From contig NZ_MQVX01000001.1 in the NCBI RefSeq assembly GCF_002954325.1, forward strand, positions 2,409,383-2,473,382: a stretch of 64,000 nucleotides of DNA, in the 5' to 3' direction. Source of the stretch: Aureicoccus marinus. GTDB taxonomy: Bacteria > Bacteroidota > Bacteroidia > Flavobacteriales > Flavobacteriaceae. The notes under the pieces are model-generated. The model ran no database searches. It saw only the letters and a list, made by a program, of their open reading frames with translations, and was not told where the DNA came from. Position 1 is the stretch's first letter; each line of letters starts with the position of its first letter. Positions 8,615 through 17,882 of the stretch are shown one piece after another. Position numbers and translations under genes: made by a program.

Positions 8615-10672
8615 ATGAAAACGCGTCTATTTTCTTTTTTGATGTTGATCACCGTAAGTGCCTGGGGGCAAATTGCCGACCTGCAATTTCAGGACGACGA
8701 CTTCGACGCAGAAGAACTACTCGAAAATCTAAACTTTCAAAACCTTGACGAGGTCAAGGCCACAGCACAGCGGCTTATGAAAAGAGCCGACATGTACTAC
8801 AACCGCATGTGGTATGCTCAGGCCTCAGAACTTTACGATCAGGTACGCTCCATTACCAGCGACAAGGAATGGACCAAGCGACTATTGGAGCGCGGGGGTG
8901 ACTCCCACTACTTTATCTCTGCCCTCGACAGTGCTTACGACTGGTTCGATCCTCTATACAGTCGCTATGGCTCTCAACTGTCCGAGGCGCAGGTTTACCG
9001 ATTCGTGCACGTTCTCAAGGGCACCGGGCACGAAGAACGTGCGGATGAACTATTGTATCAGCTGAGCATTGAAACCTCATCCGAGACCAACTACGAATCC
9101 CACACCACCTTTATGGGCATGATGGAGGAAGGGACGGTTTCTGTTGTGAATCTGCCCATGAATTCTCCGATGTCTGATTTCTCACCGATCTTTTACCAAA
9201 AAGACCAGGTGGTATTTTCTTCGTCAAGAGACAGCTCTTTCCTCGTGAGCAGAAAGTACAAATGGAACAACCAGCCTTACCTCGATTTGTATATCGGTAA
9301 ACGCGATAGCATGGAACGGGATGTGGAAAACGTCAAAAAACTCTCGCCCGCCATCAACACAAAATACCACGAAGCAAGTGCAAGCTTCAGTCCTGACGGG
9401 CAAACCGTTTACTTTACCCGCAACAACTACAAGAAAAAATTGAGCAGAGATGAGGATGGGGTAAACCACCTGACTCTTTTCCGCTCAGTAAAGGAGAATG
9501 GTAAGTGGTCCAAGCCTAAAGAACTTCCTTTTAACAGCAAGAACTACTCTACAGGGCATCCGGCAGTAAGCCCTGACGGCAAGAAACTCTACTTTGTTTC
9601 GGATATGCCCGGTGGACTTGGAGGTACCGATATTTACGTCGTCGACATTTACGAAGATGGAGAGTACAGCCAACCTCGAAACCTGGGGACCGCTGTCAAC
9701 TCAGGCCGTAAAGAAATGTTCCCCTATGTATCCGGAAATGCCCTTTACTTCTCTTCTAATCGTTCAGACGGATATGGTGGTTTAGATGTTTACCAATCCA
9801 ACTACCGCTATGGAGAGTTCGATTTGGCGGTGAACCTAGGAGAGCCGATCAACAGCCGTCGAGACGACTTCTCTTTTATTATTGACGAAGAGAAAAAGAG
9901 CGGATACTTTGCTTCTAATCGCCCAGGCGGAAAGGGAAGCGATGACATCTACTCTTTTACCAATAGGATGGTGCCGGCTCCAATTGCCGGGGTCATCAGT
10001 GGCCGCGTCATTGACCAGGAAACAGGTGAAATACTGATCGGTGCAGAAATCAGTTTGGTCAATGACCAAAACAGAATCATCCGCAAAGAGGTCAGTAATG
10101 AAGAAGGGGTTTTCCGCTTTGAAGACCTCGACCGTTACAGCAGCTTTACCATACAGACCTCCTTGGCTTCCTACAAAGAATCTACGCAAGACGCCGTTTG
10201 GGAAGTAAAGACCGAACAAACCTTGGCGATGGAGGTGCCCCTCGAAAAAGATCCTTACTTCCAAGAAAACTTCCTGGCGGAGGAAGAAGGCGATCTCCGT
10301 CTTAAAAATGACCGCATTCTCTTTGCTTTTGACAGTTACCGCATCACCCGTGACTCCAAGGAGATACTGGACGAAATGGTACAGGTCTTCTTAGAGAACC
10401 CCGGGCTGGTCGTACGCATTGATTCGCATACGGATTCAAGAGGAAGCAACCAGTACAACCAATGGCTCTCTGAGAAGCGTGCAGAGTCGACTAGAGACTA
10501 TCTGCTCTCCCAAGGCGTGAACCCGGCTCAGATTGCCGATAGCGTTGGACATGGGGAGGATGATCCTCAGGCCAAATGTACCCAAGCGATGGAGCCCTGT
10601 GAAGAAAATCTGCACAAGCAGAACAGGCGATCCGTCTTTGAGATCGTGTCCTGGGATAGATTATACCAGTAA
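8615..10672 (+). CDS. OmpA family protein with PD40 repeats and CarboxypepD-reg domain
   Basis: A 685-residue outer-membrane-associated protein. A signal peptide (LFSFLMLITVSAWG) is followed by a helical TPR-like region, then several WD40-like/PD40 beta-propeller repeats at about residues 190-450, recognisable by repeated SPDGQTVYFTRN, SPDGKKLYFVSD and ALYFSSNRSDGYGGLDVY. A carboxypeptidase-regulatory-like beta-sandwich follows near 458-545 (GRVIDQETGEILIGAEI). The end, from about residue 565, is an OmpA domain with the peptidoglycan-binding pattern RIDSHTDSRGSNQYNQWLSEKRA. Proteins with this layout tether the outer membrane to peptidoglycan in Bacteroidota and some are tied to gliding or T9SS. 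No specific partner is shown here. Confidence 0.9.
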   Translation: MKTRLFSFLMLITVSAWGQIADLQFQDDDFDAEELLENLNFQNLDEVKATAQRLMKRADMYYNRMWYAQASELYDQVRSITSDKEWTKRLLERGGDSHYFISALDSAYDWFDPLYSRYGSQLSEAQVYRFVHVLKGTGHEERADELLYQLSIETSSETNYESHTTFMGMMEEGTVSVVNLPMNSPMSDFSPIFYQKDQVVFSSSRDSSFLVSRKYKWNNQPYLDLYIGKRDSMERDVENVKKLSPAINTKYHEASASFSPDGQTVYFTRNNYKKKLSRDEDGVNHLTLFRSVKENGKWSKPKELPFNSKNYSTGHPAVSPDGKKLYFVSDMPGGLGGTDIYVVDIYEDGEYSQPRNLGTAVNSGRKEMFPYVSGNALYFSSNRSDGYGGLDVYQSNYRYGEFDLAVNLGEPINSRRDDFSFIIDEEKKSGYFASNRPGGKGSDDIYSFTNRMVPAPIAGVISGRVIDQETGEILIGAEISLVNDQNRIIRKEVSNEEGVFRFEDLDRYSSFTIQTSLASYKESTQDAVWEVKTEQTLAMEVPLEKDPYFQENFLAEEEGDLRLKNDRILFAFDSYRITRDSKEILDEMVQVFLENPGLVVRIDSHTDSRGSNQYNQWLSEKRAESTRDYLLSQGVNPAQIADSVGHGEDDPQAKCTQAMEPCEENLHKQNRRSVFEIVSWDRLYQ

Positions 10673-10675
10673 GTA

Positions 10676-11671
10676 TTATTTGGAATCTAACCAGCGAACC
10701 GAGCGAATAACGGCTTCCAGTTCAAACATATAATCCCTTTTCTCCGTTTGAGGCGCAAAAACGAATCCTTCAAGCACTAGCTTGCGGTCATTCTCTTTGT
10801 CGTTCAGAATAAAGGTTACGTAAGGGCCGGCCATTGGGTAGTTGTGAATTTCCCAAATCCCCCTGACTTCCGCGGCCTTCTTTCCGCCTACTTCGGTTGG
10901 AAATACCGATGGCGCAAAGATCTGTTCCGTTTTCATATACGTCACCTTACCCGGCATATCTGGCCCTGGAATAAACTGCTTTCCTATAGAATCCCGCATG
11001 GCGATGATATCGCTCACAAAGGTGGAGTCTTGTGAAAAGCTGTTTGACGGCATGGTGTACACCAAGAGATTCATGGTTCCATTTTCTACCGGTCGGTCTA
11101 TCCAAACGAATTGGTCCTCTTCCCTTCCGACCGCATAAATTGACGGCAAGGTGAGGTCGATTCCAAACTTCTCTTGCAAGACCTTGGTTTTGCTCAAAGA
11201 GCGTTTAAACCTTTTTTGCGCTTCTTCCATCTCGTTATCTCGGAAAGACTTGATGGCTTCTTCCGCAATAGCGTCCAAACCGGCGATCATTTCGGCTTCT
11301 GTAGTGCCTTTTACCACAGCAACTCTTTGCGGTTTTGCATAAGCATCCGGGCTGATGTAACTCTGAGCAACCGAATCCTGGGTGACTAACAAAAGGGAAC
11401 GGGCATGTGTCGTGGTCCCTTTAAAGACCGAAGGAGGAATCTGAGTGATGCTAAACTTGGGCTCGTCCCAAGGCATCCCAACAATGGAAGCGGCAAAATG
11501 ATCGCGGATACGATCTCCCACAGCCCCATTCCAGAGGCCGTTATCGACGACAACAAATAAAGAGTTTACCGCTCCGGTGGAACCGGGCAAGTAGTTTCGC
11601 TTTTCTTTGGATTCATCACAAGAGGTGACCCCCAAAAGAAGGGCGAAGGCAACAATTAAAGCTTTTCTCAT
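10676..11671 (-). CDS. DUF4837 family lipoprotein
   Basis: A 331-residue predicted lipoprotein: the N-terminus has a basic start, a hydrophobic run and a lipobox-like LLLGVTSC ending at Cys18. The body matches the Bacteroidota family DUF4837, with NSLFVVVDNGLWNGAVGD near residue 37 and a long mixed alpha/beta domain. The function of the family is unknown. It follows the MltD-like transglycosylase by only 9 bases on the same strand, so the two are likely cotranscribed, and it ends convergently 3 bases from the OmpA-family gene. A role in envelope maintenance is a guess from context only. Confidence 0.8.
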   Translation of the reverse strand: MRKALIVAFALLLGVTSCDESKEKRNYLPGSTGAVNSLFVVVDNGLWNGAVGDRIRDHFAASIVGMPWDEPKFSITQIPPSVFKGTTTHARSLLLVTQDSVAQSYISPDAYAKPQRVAVVKGTTEAEMIAGLDAIAEEAIKSFRDNEMEEAQKRFKRSLSKTKVLQEKFGIDLTLPSIYAVGREEDQFVWIDRPVENGTMNLLVYTMPSNSFSQDSTFVSDIIAMRDSIGKQFIPGPDMPGKVTYMKTEQIFAPSVFPTEVGGKKAAEVRGIWEIHNYPMAGPYVTFILNDKENDRKLVLEGFVFAPQTEKRDYMFELEAVIRSVRWLDSK

Positions 11672-11680
11672 AGTTTAAAA

Positions 11681-13315
11681 TTACGAAGAACAGTCGCACA
11701 ATTTAAGTTTTGTGCCTGGTATTAAACGACTACCGCTAATACCGTTCCATTCTCGCAATTTTTGGATAGAAATTCCCGGATATTTTCGGGATATGGTCCA
11801 AAGGGAGTCTCCACTGCGCACGATATGGTACTTACTGGAGGATGTCTTTGTGCTCTTTTTGGCGCTACTAGAAGACGCTACAGCCGCTTTTCGGGGGTAG
11901 ATGGTAAGTCGCTGCCCGATTCGCAATTTGGAGCTTCTCATGCCGTTCCAGCGCTTGATTTGACTTACTCCTACACCGTAGCGTTCCGCAATTTTACCGA
12001 GGTAATCCCCTTTGCGAACACGGTAGCGAATTTTGTTCTGGACTTTCGTCAGTTCAGGCAAGGGCTTTTCGCGTGTTTGCATGTCCTTTTGGACCGCTGC
12101 ATAGATCTCCTGTTCGTTGGTTACGAATTGGCCGAGTTTATCAATCGGTAATCGCAGGGTATAGCTCTTATTGGCTTCTTTGGGAATAATCCCCAGCTTA
12201 TAAGCCGGATTCAAGACCTCCAACTCCTCTTTGGTCATGTTCAACAGTTTGGACAACTGATCAAAAGTCACCAAAGTCTTGACTTGTACCGTATCGGTTT
12301 CAAAATAAGGGCGGTACACCGGGCGCTTCTTCAGTCCGTGCTCTTCGGCGTATTCAAAGACGTACATGGTTGCGATAAAAGCGGGCACATAGCCGGCCGT
12401 CTCACGCGGCAAGAAGGGTCGGATATTCCAATAATTGCGGTACCCTCCCGATCTGCGAATCGCTTTGTTCACGTTCCCCGGGCCAGAATTGTAGGCTGCT
12501 AAAGCCAAATCCCAGTCTCCAAAGATCTTGTACAGTCTCGAGAGGTATTGTGTCGCCGCTTGGGTGGATTCAATCGGGTCTTGACGCTCATCTACATAGC
12601 TGCTCACCTGCAGTCCATACATCTTCCCTGTGCTGTACATAAACTGCCACAGACCTGTTGCTCCCACACGCGATTTTGCCTTCGGGTTCAAGGCCGACTC
12701 CACAATGGATAAATATTTGATTTCAAGTGGAATATTGGCCAGGTCCAGTTCCTGCTCAAAGAGAGGAAAATAAAACTGACTTGTGGTCAACATCCGCTCC
12801 ATCAAGCCTTTCTTTTTGGTGAGGAATAACTTGATCACACTCTCCAAAGAAGGATTGTATTCCACATTAAAAGGGGTCTTCGCATTCAGGCGTGCTAGAC
12901 GAGCCTTAAGAGTGTCGGTAGGCAAATTGAGTTGATCCGCATCCGGAAGATTGTTGAGTTCTGACTCATCGGTCAACACCCCGGCATACATCTCGTTATA
13001 CAGCTCGGCGTTGCGATGAAGTTCCCGCAGCCAAAGGCTGTCGTAGGCATAGGCTTCTTTGGAATCTCGAAGGCTCAATTCATTTCCTTCCCGTCTAACC
13101 GGAGGAACATAGAGTTTTCCGTCTAAAGCAGGTTTTGGGGCCTCAGCGCTTGGTCGTTTTCTCATAAACAACAAGCTGTCGGCCGCAGAACTGAGAACAA
13201 TCGTTGTGTCCTTGCGCGCAACTTCTTTTTCGCCAGTGGCTTGGCTTTGAGCGTTTATACCAATCGGCATAAGGGCCAAAAACCCGAGCGCGCTCCATCT
13301 CATTACTTTATTCAT
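11681..13315 (-). CDS. MltD-like lytic transglycosylase with two LysM domains
   Basis: A 544-residue exported murein hydrolase, taking the ATG at 13313-13315, which directly precedes a good signal peptide (MRWSALGFLALMPIGINAQS); the frame is open a further 12 codons upstream. A central GH23/SLT domain has the catalytic Glu in SIVESALNPKAKS, followed by GATGLWQFM, then AALAAYNSGPGNV in the form LALAAYNSGPGNV, and the family segment ETAGYVPAFIA. Two C-terminal LysM motifs start at YRVRKGDYLGKIAERYG and YHIVRSGDSLWTISRKY and bind glycan strands. It would cleave peptidoglycan with formation of anhydro-muropeptides. A DUF4837 lipoprotein gene follows 9 bases later. Confidence 0.92.
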   Translation of the reverse strand: MNKVMRWSALGFLALMPIGINAQSQATGEKEVARKDTTIVLSSAADSLLFMRKRPSAEAPKPALDGKLYVPPVRREGNELSLRDSKEAYAYDSLWLRELHRNAELYNEMYAGVLTDESELNNLPDADQLNLPTDTLKARLARLNAKTPFNVEYNPSLESVIKLFLTKKKGLMERMLTTSQFYFPLFEQELDLANIPLEIKYLSIVESALNPKAKSRVGATGLWQFMYSTGKMYGLQVSSYVDERQDPIESTQAATQYLSRLYKIFGDWDLALAAYNSGPGNVNKAIRRSGGYRNYWNIRPFLPRETAGYVPAFIATMYVFEYAEEHGLKKRPVYRPYFETDTVQVKTLVTFDQLSKLLNMTKEELEVLNPAYKLGIIPKEANKSYTLRLPIDKLGQFVTNEQEIYAAVQKDMQTREKPLPELTKVQNKIRYRVRKGDYLGKIAERYGVGVSQIKRWNGMRSSKLRIGQRLTIYPRKAAVASSSSAKKSTKTSSSKYHIVRSGDSLWTISRKYPGISIQKLREWNGISGSRLIPGTKLKLCDCSS

Positions 13316-13426
13316 AAAAGACCTTCTTGATTTGGGAAACCTAAAAATCACCCAACTACAATCAAATAAAAAATTAATAGGATCAAATCCTAGAAAAGTA
13401 GGATAAACTTAACGTTTAAACGCTGG

Positions 13427-14620
13427 CTAATCCTCTACTATTGCGGCGATTCCGGGCAAAGTTCTGCCCTCCAGGCTTTCGAGCATCGCCCCACCGCCCG
13501 TACTGACATAACTCACCTTGTCCTGGTAGCCAAACTGCTTAACCGCAGCTACGGAATCCCCTCCTCCAACGAGTGAAAAAGCACCTTGCTGAGTGGCCTC
13601 GTCGATATAGTCTCCAACCGCCTTTGTACCTCCTGCAAAAGGTTCCATTTCGAATACACCTACAGGTCCGTTCCACAGAATCGTTTTAGAAGCCAAAATG
13701 ACCTCTTTCATGGCTGCTAGCGAATTGGGGCCTGCATCCAATCCTTGCCATCCTTCCGGGATTTCGTCAACAGGAACGATCTGGGTGTTGGCTTGATCTG
13801 AAAAGGCATCTGCCGCAATAACGTCCGTGGGCAAGTGTACTTGAACGCCTTTGGCTTCTGCCTGCTTCAGGATATCCAACGCGAGTTGGTTCTTGTCGGG
13901 CTCACAGATGGAGTCTCCAATCTGACCTCCTTGCGCCTGAACGAAGGTGTAGGTCATCCCTCCTCCTACGATCAGGTGATCAATTTTGTCCAAAATATTC
14001 TCAATGATGGTGATTTTAGAAGATACTTTTGCGCCTCCCAAAATAGCCGTCACAGGCTTTTCGCCGGTTTTCATCACTTTTTGAATGGCCTCAATTTCTT
14101 TGGCAAGCAAATACCCAAAGCACTTGCTTCCTGAGAAGAAATCAGCCACCACCGTTGTGGAGGCATGCGCTCTGTGAGCGGTACCAAAAGCGTCATTGAC
14201 ATAAATGTCTCCTAAGCGGGACAAGGCTTCAGCGTAATCACGGCCGCCAGCCTCTTCTGCGGCTTCAAAACGCAGGTTTTCTAACAACATAACTTCCCCG
14301 TTCTGCAGTTCCGCCACAGCAGCTTCTGCTTCCGGGCCAGAGCTTGCGCCGACAAACTTCACCTGAACTCCTAAAATCTCCGAAACGGTATCTACAATGT
14401 GTGCCAAAGACATATCGGGATTCACCTTGCCTTTAGGGCGACCTAAATGGCTCATCAAAACGGCACTTCCGCCATCTTCAAGGACTTTGAGAATGGTAGG
14501 ACAGGCGGCCGTGATACGGCTGGCGTCGGTTACCTGCTTCTCTTCATTTAAAGGCACATTAAAATCAACACGGATCAGTGCTTTTTTATCTTCAAAATTG
14601 AAATTGTCGACGGTTTTCAT
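13427..14620 (-). CDS. pgk: Phosphoglycerate kinase
   Basis: A 397-residue glycolytic enzyme that interconverts 1,3-bisphosphoglycerate plus ADP with 3-phosphoglycerate plus ATP. The signature KALIRVDFNVPLN is near residue 13, substrate-binding HLGRPKG near 59, the AILGGAKVSSKI block near 193, and the C-terminal nucleotide site with GPVGVFE and SLVGGGDSVAAV. The length equals the bacterial norm. It is divergently transcribed from the polymerase III delta prime gene, with an 85-base gap that holds a -7 box for each direction. No oddities seen. Confidence 0.97.
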   Translation of the reverse strand: MKTVDNFNFEDKKALIRVDFNVPLNEEKQVTDASRITAACPTILKVLEDGGSAVLMSHLGRPKGKVNPDMSLAHIVDTVSEILGVQVKFVGASSGPEAEAAVAELQNGEVMLLENLRFEAAEEAGGRDYAEALSRLGDIYVNDAFGTAHRAHASTTVVADFFSGSKCFGYLLAKEIEAIQKVMKTGEKPVTAILGGAKVSSKITIIENILDKIDHLIVGGGMTYTFVQAQGGQIGDSICEPDKNQLALDILKQAEAKGVQVHLPTDVIAADAFSDQANTQIVPVDEIPEGWQGLDAGPNSLAAMKEVILASKTILWNGPVGVFEMEPFAGGTKAVGDYIDEATQQGAFSLVGGGDSVAAVKQFGYQDKVSYVSTGGGAMLESLEGRTLPGIAAIVED

Positions 14621-14640
14621 GTTCGTTTTGGATTTGAGGC

Positions 14641-14648
14641 CAAAAGTA
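14641..14648 (-). promoter_or_regulatory. -7 promoter box of pgk
   Basis: The minus strand reads TACTTTTG, a perfect TAnnTTTG match 20 bases before the pgk ATG. No -33 TTG at proper spacing. Confidence 0.5.
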
Positions 14649-14693
14649 TAAATTCCAAGGCAGACTTTATCCTGCCTCCGGAAGGAATTATCC

Positions 14694-14701
14694 TATCTTT
14701 A
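14694..14701 (+). promoter_or_regulatory. Possible -7 box of delta prime gene
   Basis: TATCTTTA, one mismatch from TAnnTTTG, ends 4 bases before the ATG of the DNA polymerase III delta prime gene. Such closeness would make a nearly leaderless transcript. Confidence 0.3.
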
Positions 14702-14705
14702 CGCC

Positions 14706-15853
14706 ATGATTCAGGAAGAAATTCTCGGGCAGAATGCGCTACTTTCACAGTGGAATGAAGCCCTTTCACGGGGGCGTGTTCCCCATGCTCTTCTACTCAG
14801 CGAATCTGGAGGGTACGGAGCCCTTCCCCTGGCTTGGCACTTTGCCACAGCATTGCTCTGTGCTTCGGTCGAGGGTCCTCAGGCCCAGGCCATTTGCCGC
14901 ACACGATGCGCCAAAGCAGAACATCCCGATCTCCATTTTATCTTCCCCGTTGCCACCACTGATCGTGTAAAAAACCACCCCAGAAGTGAACTCTTTTTGG
15001 AGCCCTGGAGGCAATTTTTGACTGAACAGCCCTATGCCTCCTTAAACCAATGGTATAAATGGGCCGGACTCGAAAAGAAGCAAGGCATGATCAATGTAGA
15101 TGAAGCCGAAGATCTCCTAAAAAAGATGGCGCTTAAGTCCTACGAAGGCGGCGCCAAAGTAGTCGTGATTTGGGAAGCCACAAAATGAATACCCCCGCAG
15201 CGAACAAGCTTCTTAAACTTATCGAAGAGCCCCCCGCAGGAACCTATCTTTTACTCGTTAGCTCTCAACCAGAGCAAATACTTCAAACGATTTATTCGCG
15301 CTGCCAGCACTTGCGTCTTTCTCAGCTCTCCGAAAAAGATATTCTCGGGTACCTGAGCAAACAAGGTCTCGGTCAAGATCAAGCCCTTTATTTGGCCCAA
15401 CAAGCAGATGGGGATTTAGGTCTGGCCCTGGAACAGGCCTCCGACAGCAGTGAACTGGAAGCTTTTGAGCGTTGGTTTGTCGAGTGGGTCCGTGCCGCTT
15501 TCCGAGCAAAAGGAAACAAAGCCGTAGTACAAGATTTACTGGACTGGAGCCTTGAATTGGCGGGGCTTGGTCGAGAGCAACAAAAACAGTTTTTGAGCTA
15601 CTGCACCCAGCAATTCCGTCTGGCCTTATTGGTGAATTATGGCTTGCCTACCAGTAAGCCTGCCTACGCAGCCACCCAATTCAAAATTGAAAAGTTTGCC
15701 CCCTTTGTCCATGAAAATAACATAGAGGACATTCGGGCCGAGCTGGAAAAAGCCCAATACCACATTGAGCGCAACGTGAGCGCTAAAATGGTTTTTGGCG
15801 ATCTAGCACTAGCCCTGACTCGCTTTATACACCGTAAACCCACCGAAATATGA
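14706..15853 (+). CDS. holB: DNA polymerase III delta prime subunit, frame broken
   Basis: Clamp-loader subunit of the replicative polymerase. The first frame (161 codons) starts MIQEEILGQNALLSQW, includes a Cys-rich stretch and LHFIFPVATT, and ends KVVVIWEATK followed by TGA at 15186-15188. The second frame resumes with KMNTPAANKLLKLIEEPPAGTYLLL, the segment that in this family directly follows the 'KVVIIW' strand, and continues to 15853 with the SRCQHLRL (SRC) motif. Adding one A to the AAAA run at 15182-15185 gives an uninterrupted 382-residue protein of normal size. Either this is a sequence error or the gene is translated as two overlapping pieces through the ATGA; the former is likelier. 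It overlaps the DoxX gene by 4 bases. Confidence 0.88.
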
Positions 15854-16254
15854 ATACACTAGACTGGAGCACAAACGAATTGGCTATTACCGGACTTTTA
15901 TTGTTTTTCGCCATTGCCTTTCTGCAGAGCGGGATTGACAAATGCCTCGATTTTAAAGGGAATTTGGCTTGGTTAAAAGGACATTTTAAAGACAGTCCTT
16001 TGGCTTCAATGGTTCCATTGCTTCTTGCCGTTTTAACCTTAACCGAGTTGGTGGCCGGCTTATTTAGCGCCGTTGGAGCGGTCTCCGAATTGTTCTTGGA
16101 TTTAGAAGGCTGGTCCTATTGGGCGGGGCTTTTCAACATTTTGGCTCTTCTCATGTTGTTCTTTGGACAGCGCCTGGCCAAAGATTATGAAGGCGCCAAA
16201 ACCATTGCCATCTACATGGTTCCGGCTATTTTACTGCTGTATATTTTACCTTAA
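15850..16254 (+). CDS. DoxX family membrane protein
   Basis: A 134-residue integral membrane protein with about four hydrophobic segments and the N-terminal pattern FAIAFLQSGIDKCLDF, which resembles the DoxX family 'RxxxGxxK' start. Family members have been tied to redox or thiosulfate metabolism, but most are uncharacterised. The ATG overlaps the stop of the delta prime gene (ATGA), so they are translationally coupled, which is probably just compact packing and not a functional link. A bidirectional terminator follows directly. Confidence 0.7.
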   Translation: MNTLDWSTNELAITGLLLFFAIAFLQSGIDKCLDFKGNLAWLKGHFKDSPLASMVPLLLAVLTLTELVAGLFSAVGAVSELFLDLEGWSYWAGLFNILALLMLFFGQRLAKDYEGAKTIAIYMVPAILLLYILP

Positions 16255-16262
16255 GGCATAAA

Positions 16263-16285
16263 AAAAGCCCCTTGTTGGGGCTTTT
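16263..16285. terminator. Bidirectional intrinsic terminator
   Basis: A 9-bp perfect stem AAAAGCCCC / GGGGCTTTT with a 5-base loop lies between the convergent DoxX and OmpH genes. It has A-runs on one side and T-runs on the other, so it can serve both strands. Confidence 0.85.
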
Positions 16286-16304
16286 CAAATTTATAGAGCA
16301 AAGC

Positions 16305-16811
16305 TTATTCTTGCTCTTCTTTATTGAGTACCGCAAGAATTTCTTCGGTAATATCCATGGCTTCCTGCCCGTAGAGAACACTTCCTCCTTCGCCTCCACT
16401 GAGGATGTAAGTGTATCCGTTGTCCTCTCCGTATTGCTTGATTGTTTTGCGAACCTTTGAAATAAGACTGTCCATCTCTTCACGACCTTGGGCCTGGATG
16501 AGCTGAAGTTCTTGCTCCAACTGTCTAGAAACCAACTCTCTACGCTTAGTGTAATCCTCGATACGTTGGTTTTGTTCTTTCTGTGAAAGGCGTGCCAATT
16601 CAGCCTGTAAACGCTCCCCTTCGATCTGATAAAGGCTACCGATACTGTCCCGCTTCTTAGCAAACTGGGTCTGCTTACCCTCGAACTTTTTATCTACTGC
16701 CTTTTTCTCATTCAAATCTTCAAACAACTTTACGTTGTCAACGTAAGCCATCTTGTCCTTTTGACAAGCGGCCAAAAGCACAACGGCCAAAATCAAGCCT
16801 ATTTTTTTCAT
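16305..16811 (-). CDS. OmpH/Skp family lipoprotein chaperone
   Basis: A 168-residue periplasmic protein with a lipobox-like VVLLAACQKD (Cys16), then the OmpH/Skp start KMAYVDNVKLFEDL and a long charged helical hairpin, ending with YILSGGEGGSVLYG, the segment that forms the base of the Skp fold ('YIL....VLY'). Skp-like proteins hold unfolded outer-membrane proteins in the periplasm. The possible lipid anchor is a variation from soluble Skp; this is known in Bacteroidota homologues. It is transcribed alone and ends at the bidirectional terminator. Confidence 0.82.
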   Translation of the reverse strand: MKKIGLILAVVLLAACQKDKMAYVDNVKLFEDLNEKKAVDKKFEGKQTQFAKKRDSIGSLYQIEGERLQAELARLSQKEQNQRIEDYTKRRELVSRQLEQELQLIQAQGREEMDSLISKVRKTIKQYGEDNGYTYILSGGEGGSVLYGQEAMDITEEILAVLNKEEQE

Positions 16812-16966
16812 TTTAATCAGTTGAAATTTTTAAGTCGTCTAAAATAGGCATTCGTTGAAAATAGAAGCCTTTATACCGAAAGATTCTCATTATAGCTTTT
16901 AATTATAGCAAAAAATCATACCAATAAGTTTAAACGATTAAAAACTGGGTTTCTACGAAGGCGCCA

Positions 16967-17004
16967 GCTATGCGATCAAAATTAGCGCAGGGCATTGCAT
17001 AGCT
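16967..17004. repeat. Short inverted repeat in intergenic gap
   Basis: AGCTATGC at 16967-16974 and its exact inverse GCATAGCT at 16997-17004 are separated by 22 bases in the gap between ompH and the methyltransferase gene. There is no strong T-run, so a terminator for the minus-strand operon is only a possibility. Confidence 0.35.
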
Positions 17005-17032
17005 TTCTTAGCAAAAGCCTCTTAAAGCGCTT

Positions 17033-17857
17033 CTAAATGGCTTTTTCCGGTTTTTGAAGGGCATAGAGCATAGAAGAATGCTCATTTGTACGCAAAGCGC
17101 TTAATGTAGAGCGGAACGCCACCCAGGCAGCATGTAAAAGGTTTGAGTTGGGCTTATACTTTTCTGAGAGAAGACTCACGTAAAACACATCAAACCACAT
17201 GGGCCACTTTCTTATCCAAACCAATCCTGCTTCTTCTCCTAACCGTTGAATGGTCTTGCTTGAAAAATGCCACAAGTGTCTAGGCACATCATAGGCAGCC
17301 CAATAGGCTCCAAACTTCTTGGCGTCATAACTTCTAAAGTTAGGCACTGCGATCAGAAGTACTCCTCCTGGTTCTAGGCAATCACTTAATTGCCTAAGTG
17401 ACTCGCCGGGATCCTCAAGGTGCTCAAGTACGTGCCACATGGTGATGACCCGAAAAGATTTATTCTTTAACTCCTCCCAAGAAGAATACACTTCTATTCC
17501 TTTTGCCATGGCCATCTTACGGGCGGCAGAGCTGGTCTCCAAACCATGGACTTTATGCCCTCTTTCCTGTAAATAAACAGGCCAATCTCCCGTGCCCGTC
17601 CCAACATCCAATAAAGAGAAGTCTGAAGAAACTAAACGTAAAAGGCGGCTTCTTTTCTGAGAGAGTTGAAATCTTTTGACCTTCTGATACACCCAGTCCA
17701 CAATGCCCTTTGAGCTGTCCGTATGAGAAATGTATTTGTCGCTTTCGTAATAAGGAGAAAGGTCTTCCGGAACTGGCACTGTGCGGTAACATTGAAGAGT
17801 GTCGTCGAAAACCAGCTCGAACTCTTCCTGGGATAGCATGTGGTCTTTAACCTTCAT
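17033..17857 (-). CDS. Class I SAM-dependent methyltransferase
   Basis: A 274-residue protein, taking the ATG at 17855-17857; a GTG six codons upstream lies inside a parS palindrome and is a less likely start. The N-terminal part has a Phe/Tyr-rich stretch (YYESDKYISH) seen in Bacteroidota UbiE/Methyltransf_23-type proteins. Motif I is LLDVGTGTGDWPVYL, followed by the acidic SAM-binding LET and by ITMWHVLEHLEDP, the motif II/III region. The substrate cannot be told; similar proteins act on lipids, quinones or sugars. It follows mnmG closely on the same strand, so it is probably the last gene of the DUF4175-ybeY-mnmG transcription unit. Confidence 0.85.
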   Translation of the reverse strand: MKVKDHMLSQEEFELVFDDTLQCYRTVPVPEDLSPYYESDKYISHTDSSKGIVDWVYQKVKRFQLSQKRSRLLRLVSSDFSLLDVGTGTGDWPVYLQERGHKVHGLETSSAARKMAMAKGIEVYSSWEELKNKSFRVITMWHVLEHLEDPGESLRQLSDCLEPGGVLLIAVPNFRSYDAKKFGAYWAAYDVPRHLWHFSSKTIQRLGEEAGLVWIRKWPMWFDVFYVSLLSEKYKPNSNLLHAAWVAFRSTLSALRTNEHSSMLYALQKPEKAI

Positions 17858-17868
17858 TGAATTATATT

Positions 17869-17882
17869 GTTCCACGTGGAAC
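17869..17882. promoter_or_regulatory. parS-like ParB-binding palindrome (site 1)
   Basis: GTTCCACGTGGAAC is a perfect 14-bp palindrome. Extended to 16 bases it reads TGTTCCACGTGGAACT, one base from the symmetric 16-mer and matching the widely conserved chromosomal parS core TGTTNCACGTGNAACA. It touches the mnmG stop codon (TAG at 17882-17884) and lies upstream of the methyltransferase start. ParB proteins load on such sites to organise the origin region. Confidence 0.8.

Noticed and set aside
15182..15188. Two-gene reading of the delta prime locus through the ATGA overlap
   Set aside because: The two pieces form one known domain set when a single A is added, and the same error type occurs in several other genes here.
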